Notes: a model not told the origin generated them from the sequence alone. A stretch of DNA of 64,000 nt from an uncultured Faecalibacterium sp. (GCA_934533135.1 CAKTBG010000011.1:1-64000); one strand, 5' to 3'. Positions 1 through 8,588 are shown, counted from the first letter of the stretch. Numbers and translations: made by a program.

Positions 1-115
1 GTTCGTAGATTTCTCAGCTTCTCGCTCGAATCTTACGTCCTCATATTGGTTCTTCCGTTTTACTTCTCAGCGGCTCTCAGAAGTCATTCTTTCGTGCCGC
101 ACTTGGTGCTCGAGT

Positions 116-175
116 ATAATACCACACTCCCGCCTTCCTGTCAACACTTTTTTGCAGTTTTTTTGATTTTTTTCG
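116..175 (-). promoter_or_regulatory. Strong promoter with A-tract UP element, firing off the left edge
   Basis: Reading the minus strand, TTGACA (139-144) and TATTAT (116-121) are separated by exactly 17 bases, with a TG one base upstream of the -10 (extended -10). Just upstream of the -35 lie three A-runs of six to seven bases at roughly helical spacing (about 147-175), typical of UP elements of rRNA promoters. Transcription would start near 108 and leave the window to the left. The target gene is not visible; an rRNA or other very highly expressed operon is an inference. Confidence 0.7.
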
Positions 176-254
176 ATCTTTCTCCCACCGGATGCCCGGA
201 ACCATTTTGCGTCGTGTTGGATCTCCGCCTTCCTTTCTTATTGTATCAGTACGG

Positions 255-300
255 ACGATCCCCGGCAGTGGAGCGGACTGCCGGGGATCGTGTTTTCTTT
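255..300 (+). terminator. Intrinsic terminator-like hairpin after the CPBP gene
   Basis: Perfect 15-bp inverted repeat (255-269 with 277-291, 7-base loop) followed on the plus strand by a T-rich run. It sits directly beyond the stop codon of the minus-strand CPBP protease gene, but its T-run favours plus-strand termination, so it may work mainly as a 3' end hairpin for the minus transcript or isolate the strong leftward promoter. Confidence 0.6.
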
Positions 301-1202
301 TATTGTTCCTGTTTCATCTGATACAGGGTCAGCCAAACTGCCGCAGCCAGCATGGGCAGCACGGCGATCAGACCGATGGGCATGGGGCCCAGCACATTAT
401 AATAGGTGTCCGCTGGAGCAGTCAGCACCTGTGGCAGTGCAGCAATGGCATTGAATGCTCCATGTGCAATGGCGGGCACCCAAATGCACTCCGTTTTCTC
501 ATATAAGACGTCCAGCAGGGTGTTGAGGGCAAAGCAGACCACACACCACACCACCAGACCCAACAGGGGTGCGCCCAGATAGTTGGTGCCATACTCGTAG
601 CCCACCAGAAGCATCAGCGGCCAGTGCCAGACGCCCCACACAACACCGCCCAGCAAACGGCCATTCAGCAGGCCGAACCGCTCCTTCAGGCGGGGCATCA
701 TGTAGCCGCGCCAGCCGACCTCCTCGCCCAGTGCGGGGAACAGATTGATGGCCGGGGCAAGGAGCACCGCAAACAGGCCGTTTTGCAGCAGATAGCTGCC
801 GGTGGAGACCCCCAGCTCCCTTCGCAGGGTCTGGGCATCCATCTCACCGCCGTAGGCGGCTGCCAGCCAGCTGCCGGAGAGATCCAGCCGGGAGGGGAAC
901 ACGGCGAAATACAGCACCGCCCCCAGCAAAGTGAACACTGCCGGGCCAAACCATGCCGCCAACCAGAGCCGCCGCTTGCCCTGCACCTTCCAGCCGATGC
1001 CCGTGGCTTGGTGCAGAAACGCCTTTTGCACCAACAGTACGGCCAGCAGCGGGCAGAACATGGTACCGATCAGTGCCAGCTGATACAGCACAGCGTTCTC
1101 CTGCTGCAAAAGTGCCATACACCCGCCGATCTGACACAGCCACGCCATGCCGAACGCGAGCAGGAAGTACAGGCCAAAGCCCTGCTTTTCTTTCGCGGTC
1201 AT
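300..1202 (-). CDS. CPBP family intramembrane metalloprotease
   Basis: A 300-residue polytopic membrane protein of the CPBP (Abi/CAAX protease) family. The family signature is complete: EE-x3-R at residues 160-165 within a GWRGYM segment, a histidine in VWHWP (H193) and a late H-x3-N motif (H247, N251); these form the membrane-embedded active site of Rce1-like glutamate proteases. Eight or so hydrophobic segments are visible. Its ATG overlaps the stop of the YbjQ gene as ATGA, so it is translationally coupled and is the last gene of the merR-like operon. Known CPBP members cleave prenylated or membrane proteins or protect against bacteriocins; the substrate here is unknown. A link to the membrane-anchored MerR protein of the same operon is speculation. 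Confidence 0.9.
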   Translation of the reverse strand: MTAKEKQGFGLYFLLAFGMAWLCQIGGCMALLQQENAVLYQLALIGTMFCPLLAVLLVQKAFLHQATGIGWKVQGKRRLWLAAWFGPAVFTLLGAVLYFAVFPSRLDLSGSWLAAAYGGEMDAQTLRRELGVSTGSYLLQNGLFAVLLAPAINLFPALGEEVGWRGYMMPRLKERFGLLNGRLLGGVVWGVWHWPLMLLVGYEYGTNYLGAPLLGLVVWCVVCFALNTLLDVLYEKTECIWVPAIAHGAFNAIAALPQVLTAPADTYYNVLGPMPIGLIAVLPMLAAAVWLTLYQMKQEQ

Positions 1203-1510
1203 ACAAACTTCACCGCCGTTCCGTAAGCAATGACCTCAGCCGCGCCCTGCATGACGCTGGCGGAGGCATACCGCATTCCCACAATGGCATCGGCACCAAG
1301 ACCTTCGGCGTCCTTGACCATGCGCCCGGTGGCGATCTGCCGCGCCTCCGTGAGCATCTCGGCGTAGTCGGTCACCTCGCCGCCCACAAGGGTGCGGAAA
1401 CCGGCCATCATGTCGTGGCCAAGGTTGCGGCTTTGTACGGTGCTGCCCCGCACCACGCCCAATGCCTCCATCTTTTTGCCCGGGATCTCGTTAATAGTTA
1501 CGATAAGCAT
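1199..1510 (-). CDS. YbjQ/UPF0145 family protein
   Basis: A 103-residue cytoplasmic protein matching the YbjQ (UPF0145, DUF74) family over its whole length. It shows the conserved pattern of an N-terminal strand, GxVRGSTVQSRN loop, and the GADAIVGMRYASA segment near residues 74-86. Members form pentamers and are often described as putative heavy-metal-binding proteins, but no reaction is established. It lies between the MerR-type regulator (20-bp overlap upstream) and the CPBP protease (4-bp overlap downstream), so all three proteins are made from one message. Start is the ATG at 1510. Confidence 0.9.
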   Translation of the reverse strand: MLIVTINEIPGKKMEALGVVRGSTVQSRNLGHDMMAGFRTLVGGEVTDYAEMLTEARQIATGRMVKDAEGLGADAIVGMRYASASVMQGAAEVIAYGTAVKFV

Positions 1511-2144
1511 CTTCTTCTCCTTTTCCGATCTCTTCGATCCGATCCAGCAGCACCTTCAGGGTGCCCACAATGCAGCCCGCCGGGATGCCGAACATCACCA
1601 CCAGCAGCGGCAGCGGCGGGGCATCCAGCGGGTCGGTATAGACCGCCCAGCCCATGGTGGCCATCACAAAGACCATCATGACCACAAAAAGGGCAGCACC
1701 AATGCAGGCATCCCGGATACGGCGGGTCTTTTGGTCGGTGCGTTCAATGTTCACAAACGTCACTCCCTGTTCTTCCCGTGCAGTCAGGCGCGCCAGCACC
1801 TGCTCCACATCCAGTTGTTCCAGAGAGCCGCTCTCCCGTTGGAGCAGCGTGCAGAAGCCAATGGCCTCCTCCAGATCGGTGCGGCGGCTGCGCAGACGCT
1901 CCAGCTGCAGGTTCATGCCCTCGGCCAGCGTGCGCTGCCCCTCCAGCATCTGCCGGATCTCCGCCAGCGGCACATCCAGCTTGCGCAGCAGCTTGATGCG
2001 GCGCAGGCACTCCACATCCGCTTCCGAGTAGCTGCGGTAGCCGTTGCCCGGCTCCCGCCGGGGACAGATGAGCCCCTCTTCCTCGTAAAAGCGGATGTTC
2101 TTTTTGGTTACGCCGACTGCGGCTTCCACTTCGTTGATCTTCAT
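1491..2144 (-). CDS. MerR family regulator with two C-terminal transmembrane segments
   Basis: A 217-residue protein. Residues 2-70 are a canonical MerR winged helix (KKNIRFYEEEGLI, then RSYSEADVECLRRI), followed by a dimerisation helix to about 125. Unlike ordinary MerR proteins, the C-terminus carries two strongly hydrophobic helices at about 147-168 and 177-197, so the regulator is predicted to sit on the inner face of the membrane. No effector-binding domain or cysteine metal site is evident. The promoter upstream has a 19-bp spacer with a perfect dyad, the hallmark of MerR targets, which predicts autoregulation of this gene, ybjQ and the CPBP protease. RBS is GGAGGGGG just before the ATG. 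Confidence 0.9.
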   Translation of the reverse strand: MKINEVEAAVGVTKKNIRFYEEEGLICPRREPGNGYRSYSEADVECLRRIKLLRKLDVPLAEIRQMLEGQRTLAEGMNLQLERLRSRRTDLEEAIGFCTLLQRESGSLEQLDVEQVLARLTAREEQGVTFVNIERTDQKTRRIRDACIGAALFVVMMVFVMATMGWAVYTDPLDAPPLPLLVVMFGIPAGCIVGTLKVLLDRIEEIGKGEEDAYRNY

Positions 2145-2171
2145 GGGTCACGACCCCCTCCTTACGAGAGC

Positions 2172-2202
2172 ATTCTACACCTTCCACAAAGGGGAAGGTC
2201 AA
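2172..2202 (-). promoter_or_regulatory. MerR-type promoter with 19-bp spacer and dyad operator
   Basis: On the minus strand the -35 TTGACC (2197-2202) and -10 TAGAAT (2172-2177) are 19 bases apart, longer than normal, as in mer, bmr and tip promoters. The spacer holds a perfect 7-bp inverted repeat (ACCTTCC 2179-2185, GGAAGGT 2193-2199, 7-bp centre). This is almost certainly the operator of the adjacent MerR protein. Confidence 0.85.
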
Positions 2203-2254
2203 GCCTTTTTGCAAAAAAGAGCCGCCGCACACAGTGGTACAGCAGCTTCTTCCT

Positions 2255-3442
2255 TTAAAAATAGCACTTGATCTGGAACCGATCGGCGTTTTCCTGTTTT
2301 TTCTCCACCACAATATGCTCATGGTTGAAATCGAAATGCACCGGCGTACACAGCTCGGTGTTCCGGGTCAGGCGCAGCAGCTCCTGCACCCGCTTTTTCT
2401 CCTCGGGCACATAGAACAGGTAGCTCACGCCCTCTTTTTTGGCGCGTCCGGTGCGGCCGATGCGGTGGGTGTAGTGCTCGTTGTCGCCGGGAACATCGTA
2501 GTTGATCACCGCATCCACATCCGAGACGTCGATGCCGCGGGCCGCCACATCGGTGGCCACAAGGATGGCCAGCTTGCCATCCCGGAAATTCTGCATGATC
2601 TGGTTGCGCTCTTTTTGGGAGAGATCCCCGTGCAGGCAGTCCACCGAGAAGCCCAGACGCGCCAGCTGATTGGCCAGCGTTGCCGTATTGAATTTGGTAT
2701 CGCAGAAGACCATGACCCGCTTGTAACCCTCGCCAATGATGATCTGCGCCAGATCCGACAGCTTGTTCCGGCCGGAGGTCTCCAGCATATACTGGGTGAT
2801 CTTGGGCTGGCTTTCTTCCTTGGGCTGCACGGTGATCTCCTCGGCATTGTTCTGATAGAGCCAGCCGATGTCCATGACCTCCCGGCTGATGGTGGCCGAG
2901 AACATCGACAGCGACTTGCGCGCCTTCATCATCTCGATGATGTGGCGCACATCCTTATAGAAGCCCATGTTCAGCATCTCGTCGGCCTCGTCAAGGACGA
3001 TCTGGGTCACATGAGTCAGGTCGATGCTGTGGTGCTTGTAGTGATCCATCAGGCGGCCCGGGGTCGCCACCACGATCTGGCAGCCCTCGGCCAGTCGGCG
3101 CGCCTGCTTTTCCATGTTGGCTCCGCCGTAAACGCAGGCCACCTGCACCTCGGGCATGAAATAGGTCAGGCCGCTCAGTTCCTCTGCGATCTGCTGCGCC
3201 AGTTCCCGGGTCGGGGCCATGATGACCGCCTGCGGCACTTTCTGTGCCGGATCAATGTGCTCGGCCACCGGAATGCCGAAGGCGCAGGTCTTGCCGGTGC
3301 CGGTCGGTGCTTTGGCGATCACATCCCGGCCTGCCAGCATGACCGGAATGGTCTTTTCCTGGATCTCTGTCATCTCCGAAAAGCCCATCCGTTCGACGGC
3401 CTTGTGGATGGCCTCGCTGCACTGCAACTCGCTGTAAAGCAT
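2255..3442 (-). CDS. DEAD-box ATP-dependent RNA helicase
   Basis: A 395-residue superfamily 2 RNA helicase consisting only of the two RecA-like domains. Visible motifs: Walker A APTGTGKT (45-52), Ia PTRELAQQ (77-84), TPGR (127-130), DEAD (151-154), SAT (182-184), motif V ATDVAARGID and motif VI HRIGRTGR (326-333). It lacks the basic or RNA-binding C-terminal extension of CshA or DbpA, so I do not assign a symbol. Likely role is RNA remodelling in ribosome assembly or mRNA decay. It is transcribed alone from a promoter at 3654-3682, through a leader that contains a 162-bp MITE-like element. The ATG at 3442 has only a weak GGAG sequence upstream. Confidence 0.93.
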   Translation of the reverse strand: MLYSELQCSEAIHKAVERMGFSEMTEIQEKTIPVMLAGRDVIAKAPTGTGKTCAFGIPVAEHIDPAQKVPQAVIMAPTRELAQQIAEELSGLTYFMPEVQVACVYGGANMEKQARRLAEGCQIVVATPGRLMDHYKHHSIDLTHVTQIVLDEADEMLNMGFYKDVRHIIEMMKARKSLSMFSATISREVMDIGWLYQNNAEEITVQPKEESQPKITQYMLETSGRNKLSDLAQIIIGEGYKRVMVFCDTKFNTATLANQLARLGFSVDCLHGDLSQKERNQIMQNFRDGKLAILVATDVAARGIDVSDVDAVINYDVPGDNEHYTHRIGRTGRAKKEGVSYLFYVPEEKKRVQELLRLTRNTELCTPVHFDFNHEHIVVEKKQENADRFQIKCYF

Positions 3443-3490
3443 ATTTCTCTACTCCGTTCTGTTTTGTGCGTAAAACGCCATTTTCTCTTA

Positions 3491-3652
3491 AGGTGTATCT
3501 GAAAACAAAGAAAATGACGAATATTTCGCAAACACAAGCGGGATTTAAGGCAAATAGTCGCAGGAATCCTTTGTGGATTTCAAGGCTGTTTCACGCAAAA
3601 TCCAGCTGTGTTTGTAGAAATAGGCTAAATTTTCGACTTTTCAGATACACCC
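3491..3652. mobile_element. MITE-like element (162 bp) with 14-bp terminal inverted repeats
   Basis: The ends are inverted repeats matching at 14 of 15 bases (GGTGTATCTGAAAA at the left end, its complement at the right end). The element is flanked on both sides by the dinucleotide TA (3489-3490 and 3653-3654), as expected for TA target duplication by IS630/Tc1-type transposases. It has no credible coding capacity, so a full transposase would have to act in trans. It lies between the promoter and the start codon of the DEAD-box helicase gene. Only one copy is present in the window, so family membership is inference. Confidence 0.55.
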
Positions 3653-3653
3653 T

Positions 3654-3682
3654 AGTATAGCATGAAATCCGCCCCTTGTCAG
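3654..3682 (-). promoter_or_regulatory. Predicted promoter of the DEAD-box helicase gene
   Basis: Minus-strand -35 CTGACA (3677-3682) and -10 TATACT (3654-3659) with a 17-bp spacer. The -10 box touches the right end of the MITE-like element, so transcription would begin inside that element and the helicase message would carry it as a leader of about 205 bases. Confidence 0.55.
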
Positions 3683-3685
3683 CAC

Positions 3686-3722
3686 AAAAAGAGCCGCATC
3701 CCGGCAACGCAGGATGCGGCTC
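3686..3722 (-). terminator. Rho-independent terminator of the HU gene
   Basis: Perfect 11-bp stem (3691-3701 with 3712-3722) followed on the minus strand by five T residues. It lies 20 bases past the HU stop codon. Confidence 0.85.
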
Positions 3723-3741
3723 TTCAGTTCGAGGTTAAAAA

Positions 3742-4053
3742 TCAGGCAGTCTCTTCGACGCTCTGGTTGGCAGCACGGCCAGCATCAAGCTTCTGCTTGA
3801 AACGGCCGCTGGCCTTGAAGCCGGGGATGGAAGTAGACTCCAAACGGCTGGAGACCTTGGTCTTGGGGTTGGTGTACGCCTTCGGCTTGCGGGGACGCAT
3901 CTCAAAACGGCCAAAACCGGCGATGGTCACCTTCTCGTCTGCACGCAGGCAGTCTGCGATCTGGTCAAACAAAGCATCCATCGTGGTCTCGACCTGTGCT
4001 TCAGTGAAGCCGGTCTTGCGTGCCACGGTCTCAATCATTTGGGAACGAGTCAT
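3742..4053 (-). CDS. hup: HU family DNA-binding protein
   Basis: A 103-residue histone-like protein of the HU/IHF family, the nucleoid architectural protein that bends DNA without sequence specificity. The N-terminal helical part (SQMIETVARKTGFTEAQ), the GFGRFEMRPRKPKAYTNPKT beta-arm and an extended C-terminal tail are visible. A longer reading frame continues upstream, but the ATG at 4053 is preferred because AGGAGGA lies 10-16 bases upstream and the family begins at this methionine. A -10 TATACT at 4114-4119 without a good -35 is a possible promoter in the 140-base gap behind carB. A strong terminator follows. Symbol given by family; HU and IHF paralogues cannot be separated here. Confidence 0.92.
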   Translation of the reverse strand: MTRSQMIETVARKTGFTEAQVETTMDALFDQIADCLRADEKVTIAGFGRFEMRPRKPKAYTNPKTKVSSRLESTSIPGFKASGRFKQKLDAGRAANQSVEETA

Positions 4054-4193
4054 GTAGCGATATCCTCCTGGAACGTCCAAAAGTAACGTCTTTTGGCAAA
4101 TTTTGCGTTGTTGAGTATAGCAAATGCCGCCCTCTATTACGAGGGATTGCGCACAAAACAGCCTATTTTGCGCACGAAGCTGCATCGCATGAC

Positions 4194-7100
4194 TCAATTC
4201 TTATGATACAGCGTTGCAATATCCACCAGCGGGATCTTCTCCATGCTGTGGTCGCTGCGCAGGCAGTTGACCAGTGCATTGGCCGTATCCACGGCGGTGA
4301 TGCAGGGAATGCTCAGCTCCACAGCCTTGCGGCGCAGGCGGACCGAATCACGCTTCGGGTCACGCCCCTTGGCACTGGTGGAGAACACATAGTCTACCAG
4401 TCCGCTCTGCAGCAGATCCACGATGTTGGGCGATTCGCCGGACATATTGCGAACCTCGTTGCAGGGCACCATGTGCTTGTTCAGCCATGCGCAGGTGCCG
4501 GAGGTGCCGTAGAGCTTGTAGCCCATGCTCTTGAGCTTCCACGCGATGTCCACGAATTCCGGCTTGTCGCTGTCCTTCACGGTAAAGATGCAGCAGCTGG
4601 CCGGGCCGGGGGTCTTGAAGGTATAGCCCGCACCGATCAGACCCTTGAGCAGGGCGTCGTGGTAATTGGGGGCAATGCCCAGCACCTCGCCGGTGGACTT
4701 CATCTCCGGGCCGAACTGGGTATCCACGCCGTGCAGCTTCTCAAAGCTGAACACCGGCACCTTGACGGCCACATAGGGCGCGTTGGGGTGCAGGCCGGTG
4801 CCATAGCCCATATCCGTCAGCTTCTCGCCGAGGCAGCAGCGCACGGCCAGATCGACCATCGGCACGCCGGTGACCTTGGAGATGTAGGGCACGGTACGGG
4901 ACGAACGGGGGTTGACCTCGATGACATAGACCTTGCCGTGGGAGACCGCATACTGCACATTCACCAGACCGGTGACGTGGAGCTCACGGGCGAAGCGGCC
5001 GGTGTAATCCACCATGGTGTCGATCTCGGCCTGCGTCAGATGCTGCGCCGGGTAGACGCAGATGGAGTCGCCGGAGTGGACGCCGGTGCGCTCGACCTGC
5101 TCCATCACGCCGGGAATCAGGAAGTTTTCGCCGTCGCAGATGGCATCCACTTCGCACTCGGTGCCCATGATGTACTTATCCAGCAGGACAGGGTGATCCA
5201 TATCGACGTGCTCGGTGATGACGCCCATATACTCGATGACATCCGCCTTGGTATAGGCCACGATCATATTCTGACCGCCCAGAACGTAGGACGGACGCAT
5301 CAGGACCGGCAGGCCGATCTCGTCGGCAGCGGCCAGAGCTTCGTCCAGATTGAAGACCGTCCGTCCGGGGGCACGGGGGATCTTGCAGCGTTCCAGCAGC
5401 TCATCGAACCGCTCCCGGTCCTCGGCCTCGTCGATGGCATCCGCCGGGGTGCCGAGGATGGGCAGGCCGATCTCCTCCATGTGCTTGGCCAGCTTGATGG
5501 CCGTCTGGCCGCCGAACTGAACCACACAGGCGTCCGGCTTCTCGGTGGCGATGATGTTGTCCACGCTCTCCGGGTTCAGCGGATCAAAGTACAGACGGTC
5601 GCCGGTGTCAAAGTCGGTGGAGACGGTCTCCGGGTTGTTGTTGACCAGAATGGCCTCGCAGCCGTGCTTTTTCAGCGTCCAGACGCAGTGGACCGAGCAG
5701 TAGTCGAACTCGATGCCCTGACCGATGCGGATGGGGCCGGAGCCAAAGACGAGGACCTTCTTTTTCTTGGGCTCACCCTTTGCGGCGGCCTGTGCTTCCT
5801 TCTCGGCGATGAAGGCGGCTGCCTCGTTGTCGCCATCGTAGGTAGAGTAGAAATAGGGGGTGTTGGCCGAGAACTCTGCGGCGCAGGTATCGACCATCTT
5901 GAACCCGGCGCGGTAATTTTCCACCGGCAGTGCATCCACCGCGGCAAGGCGGCGGATGGTCTTATCCTGAAAACCGTATTTTTTCGCTTCTTTGTACTGT
6001 GCCTCGCTCAGGACGCCATGGCACTTGGCCAGACCATTTTCGAGGTCGGCCAGATGCTGCATCTTATCCAGGAACCACCAGTCGATCTTGGTGATCTTAT
6101 AAATGGTCTCATGGTCGATGCCGCGCTTGAGAGCCTCGTAAACGCAGAACACCCGCTCGGCGTCCTGCACATACAGATGCTCGACGATCTCCTCGTCGCT
6201 CAGCTCCACAAACGGCTTGTGGGTCAGGGTATCCATGCCCAGCTCGATGGAGGAGACCGCCTTCATCATGGCCGCCTCGAAGCTGTTGCCGATGCTCATG
6301 ACCTCGCCGGTGGCCATCATCTGGGTGCCCAGCGACTTTTCGGCGTAGACGAACTTATCAAAGGGCCATTTCGGGTACTTGACCACGATGTAGTCCAGTG
6401 CCGGCTCGAAGCAGGCGCAGGTCTTGCCGGTGACGTCGTTGGTGATCTCATCCAGCGTATAGCCGATGGCGATCTTGGTCGCCACCTTTGCGATGGGATA
6501 ACCGGTGGCCTTGGAAGCCAGTGCGGAAGAGCGGGACACGCGGGGGTTGACCTCGATGACCGCATAATCAAAGCTGTCCGGCTTCAGGGCGAACTGGCAG
6601 TTGCAGCCGCCCTCGATGCCCAGCTCCGTGATGATGTCGAGAGCTGCGGTGCGGAGCATCTGATACTCGTGGTCGGTCAGGGTCTGGGAGGGAGCCACGA
6701 CCACCGAATCGCCGGTGTGGATGCCGACGGGGTCGAGGTTCTCCATGTTGCAGACGGTGATGACATTGCCCTTGTGGTCGCGCATGACCTCATACTCGAT
6801 CTCTTTCCAACCGGCAATGCACTTTTCCACGAGGATCTGATGGATGGGCGACAGGCGCAGGCCGTTGGTGCCGATCTCGATCAGCTTGGCCTTGTTCTCG
6901 CAGATGCCGCCGCCGGTGCCGCCCATGGTGAAGGCCGGGCGGACGATGACCGGGTACCCGATGCGGTCGGCGCAGGCCAGCGCATCTTCCAGCGTCTCCA
7001 CGACTTCCGAGGGAATGATGGGCTGGTGCAGCTTTTCCATCGTCTCCTTGAACAGTTCGCGGTCCTCGGCGCGGTCGATGGTCTCCGGCTTGCAGGCCAG

Positions 7101-7445
7101 CAGGCGGATGCCGGTGCGGTCGAGGTAACCGGAGCGCGCCAGCTCCATCGAGAGGTTCAGACCCATCTGGCCGCCGAGGTTGGGCAGCACCGAGTCCGGC
7201 TTTTCGATGTCCAGAATGCGCTCCACGACCTCGAGGGTCATGGGCTCAATGTAAACATGGTCGGCCACGTCCGGGTCGGTCATGATGGTAGCGGGGTTGG
7301 AGTTGAGTAGAACCGTCTCAATGCCCTCTGCTTTCAGGGCACGGCACGCCTGCGTGCCGGAGTAGTCGAACTCCGCTGCCTGACCGATGATGATGGGGCC
7401 GGAGCCAATGACCAGCACCTTCTTAATACTAGGGTCCTTCGGCAT
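4194..7445 (-). CDS. carB: Carbamoyl-phosphate synthase large subunit
   Basis: A 1,083-residue synthetase subunit that makes carbamoyl phosphate from bicarbonate, ammonia (delivered by CarA) and two ATP, feeding pyrimidine and arginine synthesis. The duplicated architecture is intact: each half starts with a GSGPIxIGQ nucleotide motif (about residues 14 and 565) and has an ATP-grasp domain; the last 140 residues form the MGS-like allosteric domain (TSGTCAWL ... RRKAVELSIPCIT), where UMP or IMP would act. Length is normal. The ATG follows the carA stop by one base with AGGAGG inside the carA end, so the two are coupled. It is the last gene of the pyrE-carA-carB unit. Confidence 0.97.
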   Translation of the reverse strand: MPKDPSIKKVLVIGSGPIIIGQAAEFDYSGTQACRALKAEGIETVLLNSNPATIMTDPDVADHVYIEPMTLEVVERILDIEKPDSVLPNLGGQMGLNLSMELARSGYLDRTGIRLLACKPETIDRAEDRELFKETMEKLHQPIIPSEVVETLEDALACADRIGYPVIVRPAFTMGGTGGGICENKAKLIEIGTNGLRLSPIHQILVEKCIAGWKEIEYEVMRDHKGNVITVCNMENLDPVGIHTGDSVVVAPSQTLTDHEYQMLRTAALDIITELGIEGGCNCQFALKPDSFDYAVIEVNPRVSRSSALASKATGYPIAKVATKIAIGYTLDEITNDVTGKTCACFEPALDYIVVKYPKWPFDKFVYAEKSLGTQMMATGEVMSIGNSFEAAMMKAVSSIELGMDTLTHKPFVELSDEEIVEHLYVQDAERVFCVYEALKRGIDHETIYKITKIDWWFLDKMQHLADLENGLAKCHGVLSEAQYKEAKKYGFQDKTIRRLAAVDALPVENYRAGFKMVDTCAAEFSANTPYFYSTYDGDNEAAAFIAEKEAQAAAKGEPKKKKVLVFGSGPIRIGQGIEFDYCSVHCVWTLKKHGCEAILVNNNPETVSTDFDTGDRLYFDPLNPESVDNIIATEKPDACVVQFGGQTAIKLAKHMEEIGLPILGTPADAIDEAEDRERFDELLERCKIPRAPGRTVFNLDEALAAADEIGLPVLMRPSYVLGGQNMIVAYTKADVIEYMGVITEHVDMDHPVLLDKYIMGTECEVDAICDGENFLIPGVMEQVERTGVHSGDSICVYPAQHLTQAEIDTMVDYTGRFARELHVTGLVNVQYAVSHGKVYVIEVNPRSSRTVPYISKVTGVPMVDLAVRCCLGEKLTDMGYGTGLHPNAPYVAVKVPVFSFEKLHGVDTQFGPEMKSTGEVLGIAPNYHDALLKGLIGAGYTFKTPGPASCCIFTVKDSDKPEFVDIAWKLKSMGYKLYGTSGTCAWLNKHMVPCNEVRNMSGESPNIVDLLQSGLVDYVFSTSAKGRDPKRDSVRLRRKAVELSIPCITAVDTANALVNCLRSDHSMEKIPLVDIATLYHKN

Positions 7446-7446
7446 T

Positions 7447-8553
7447 TCAGCGTGCCTCCTTTGCTGCTTTGACGTTGTTCAGGAAACGGTCGAACAGGAA
7501 CTCGGTGTCCTTGGGGCCGCCGTTTGCTTCCGGGTGGAACTGCACGGTAAAGCAGTTCCACTTCTTGTACTGGATGCCCTCGCAGGTGCCGTCGTTGGCG
7601 TTCACCTGTGCCACCTCGCCCATCGCGGCGGGCAGCTCCTCGCCCACGACGGCATAGCCGTGGTTCTGGCTGGTGATGAAGGTGCGGCCGGACGCAAAGT
7701 CGGTGACGGGCTGGTTGGCACCGCGGTGGCCGTATTTCAGCTTCATGGTCTTGGCACCGGCAGCCAGTGCGGACAGCTGATGGCCGAGGCAGATGCCGAA
7801 GGTGGGGATGTTCAGCGCAAAGATCTTTTTCAGGTTCTCGATGACCTCCACCGGTTCGGCCGGGTCGCCGGGGCCGTTGGACAGCATGATGCCGTCGGGG
7901 TTCAGAGCCGCCACTTCCTCTGCCGTGGCAAAGGCGGGCATGACGGTCACCTTGCAGCCCCGCTTGACGAGGCAGCGCACGATGTTCCGCTTGCAGCCGT
8001 AGTGCATCAGCACGATGTGGGTCTCGCCCTGTTCGTTGTAGACCTCGGGCTTTGCGCAGGTGACGCTCTTGACCGCGTCGGTCACGGCATAGGTGCGGAT
8101 CTCGGCCAGCAGTGCATCCGTCTGTGCCTTGTTTGCTGGGTCAGCCGGGTCAAAGGTGGTCAGGATGGCACCGTTCATCACGCCGCTCTCCCGGATGATG
8201 CGGGTCAGGTGGCGGGTGTCGATGCCCTCGATGCCGATGGTGTTGTTTTTCTTCAAAAAGCTGTCCAGCGTTTCCTCGCACCGCCAGTTGGAAGGCGTCT
8301 TGCAGGCTTCGCGGACGATGTAGCCTTTCGCCCAGATGCGGTCCGACTCCATGTCGTCATGGTTCATACCGTAGTTTCCGATCAGGGGGTACGTCTGGGT
8401 GATGATCTGGCCGTAATAGCTGGGGTCGGTCAGCGTCTCCTGAAAACCCACCATACCGGTGGCAAAGACGACCTCGCCCACGGTGACGCCCTCGGCACCC
8501 ACCGACTGACCGGCAAAGACCATACCGTTTGCCAAAAGAAGATATGCGTTCAT
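7447..8553 (-). CDS. carA: Carbamoyl-phosphate synthase small (glutaminase) subunit
   Basis: A 368-residue class I glutamine amidotransferase subunit. The N-terminal CPSase small domain begins at MNAYLLLANG; the C-terminal GATase domain has the nucleophile C255 (GICLGHQ) and the H340/E342 pair (FHPEANGGP), so glutamine hydrolysis should work. The start at 8553 was chosen because homology begins there and GAGGAA lies just upstream; a longer frame upstream overlaps pyrE and is not coding-like. It sits 35 bases behind pyrE and one base ahead of carB, matching a stoichiometric CarAB complex. Confidence 0.96.
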   Translation of the reverse strand: MNAYLLLANGMVFAGQSVGAEGVTVGEVVFATGMVGFQETLTDPSYYGQIITQTYPLIGNYGMNHDDMESDRIWAKGYIVREACKTPSNWRCEETLDSFLKKNNTIGIEGIDTRHLTRIIRESGVMNGAILTTFDPADPANKAQTDALLAEIRTYAVTDAVKSVTCAKPEVYNEQGETHIVLMHYGCKRNIVRCLVKRGCKVTVMPAFATAEEVAALNPDGIMLSNGPGDPAEPVEVIENLKKIFALNIPTFGICLGHQLSALAAGAKTMKLKYGHRGANQPVTDFASGRTFITSQNHGYAVVGEELPAAMGEVAQVNANDGTCEGIQYKKWNCFTVQFHPEANGGPKDTEFLFDRFLNNVKAAKEAR

Positions 8554-8588
8554 AGTATTCCTCGTTTCAACACAGATGCGCTTTGGGC

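Noticed and set aside
3466-3660. Possible small protein inside the MITE-like element
   Set aside because: Frame spans both terminal repeats, has no ribosome site and no similarity; better explained as a non-coding element.
4020-7310. 1,096-codon plus-strand frame antisense to carB
   Set aside because: Composition artefact opposite a complete carB; His/Gly/Asp-rich translation without recognisable domains.
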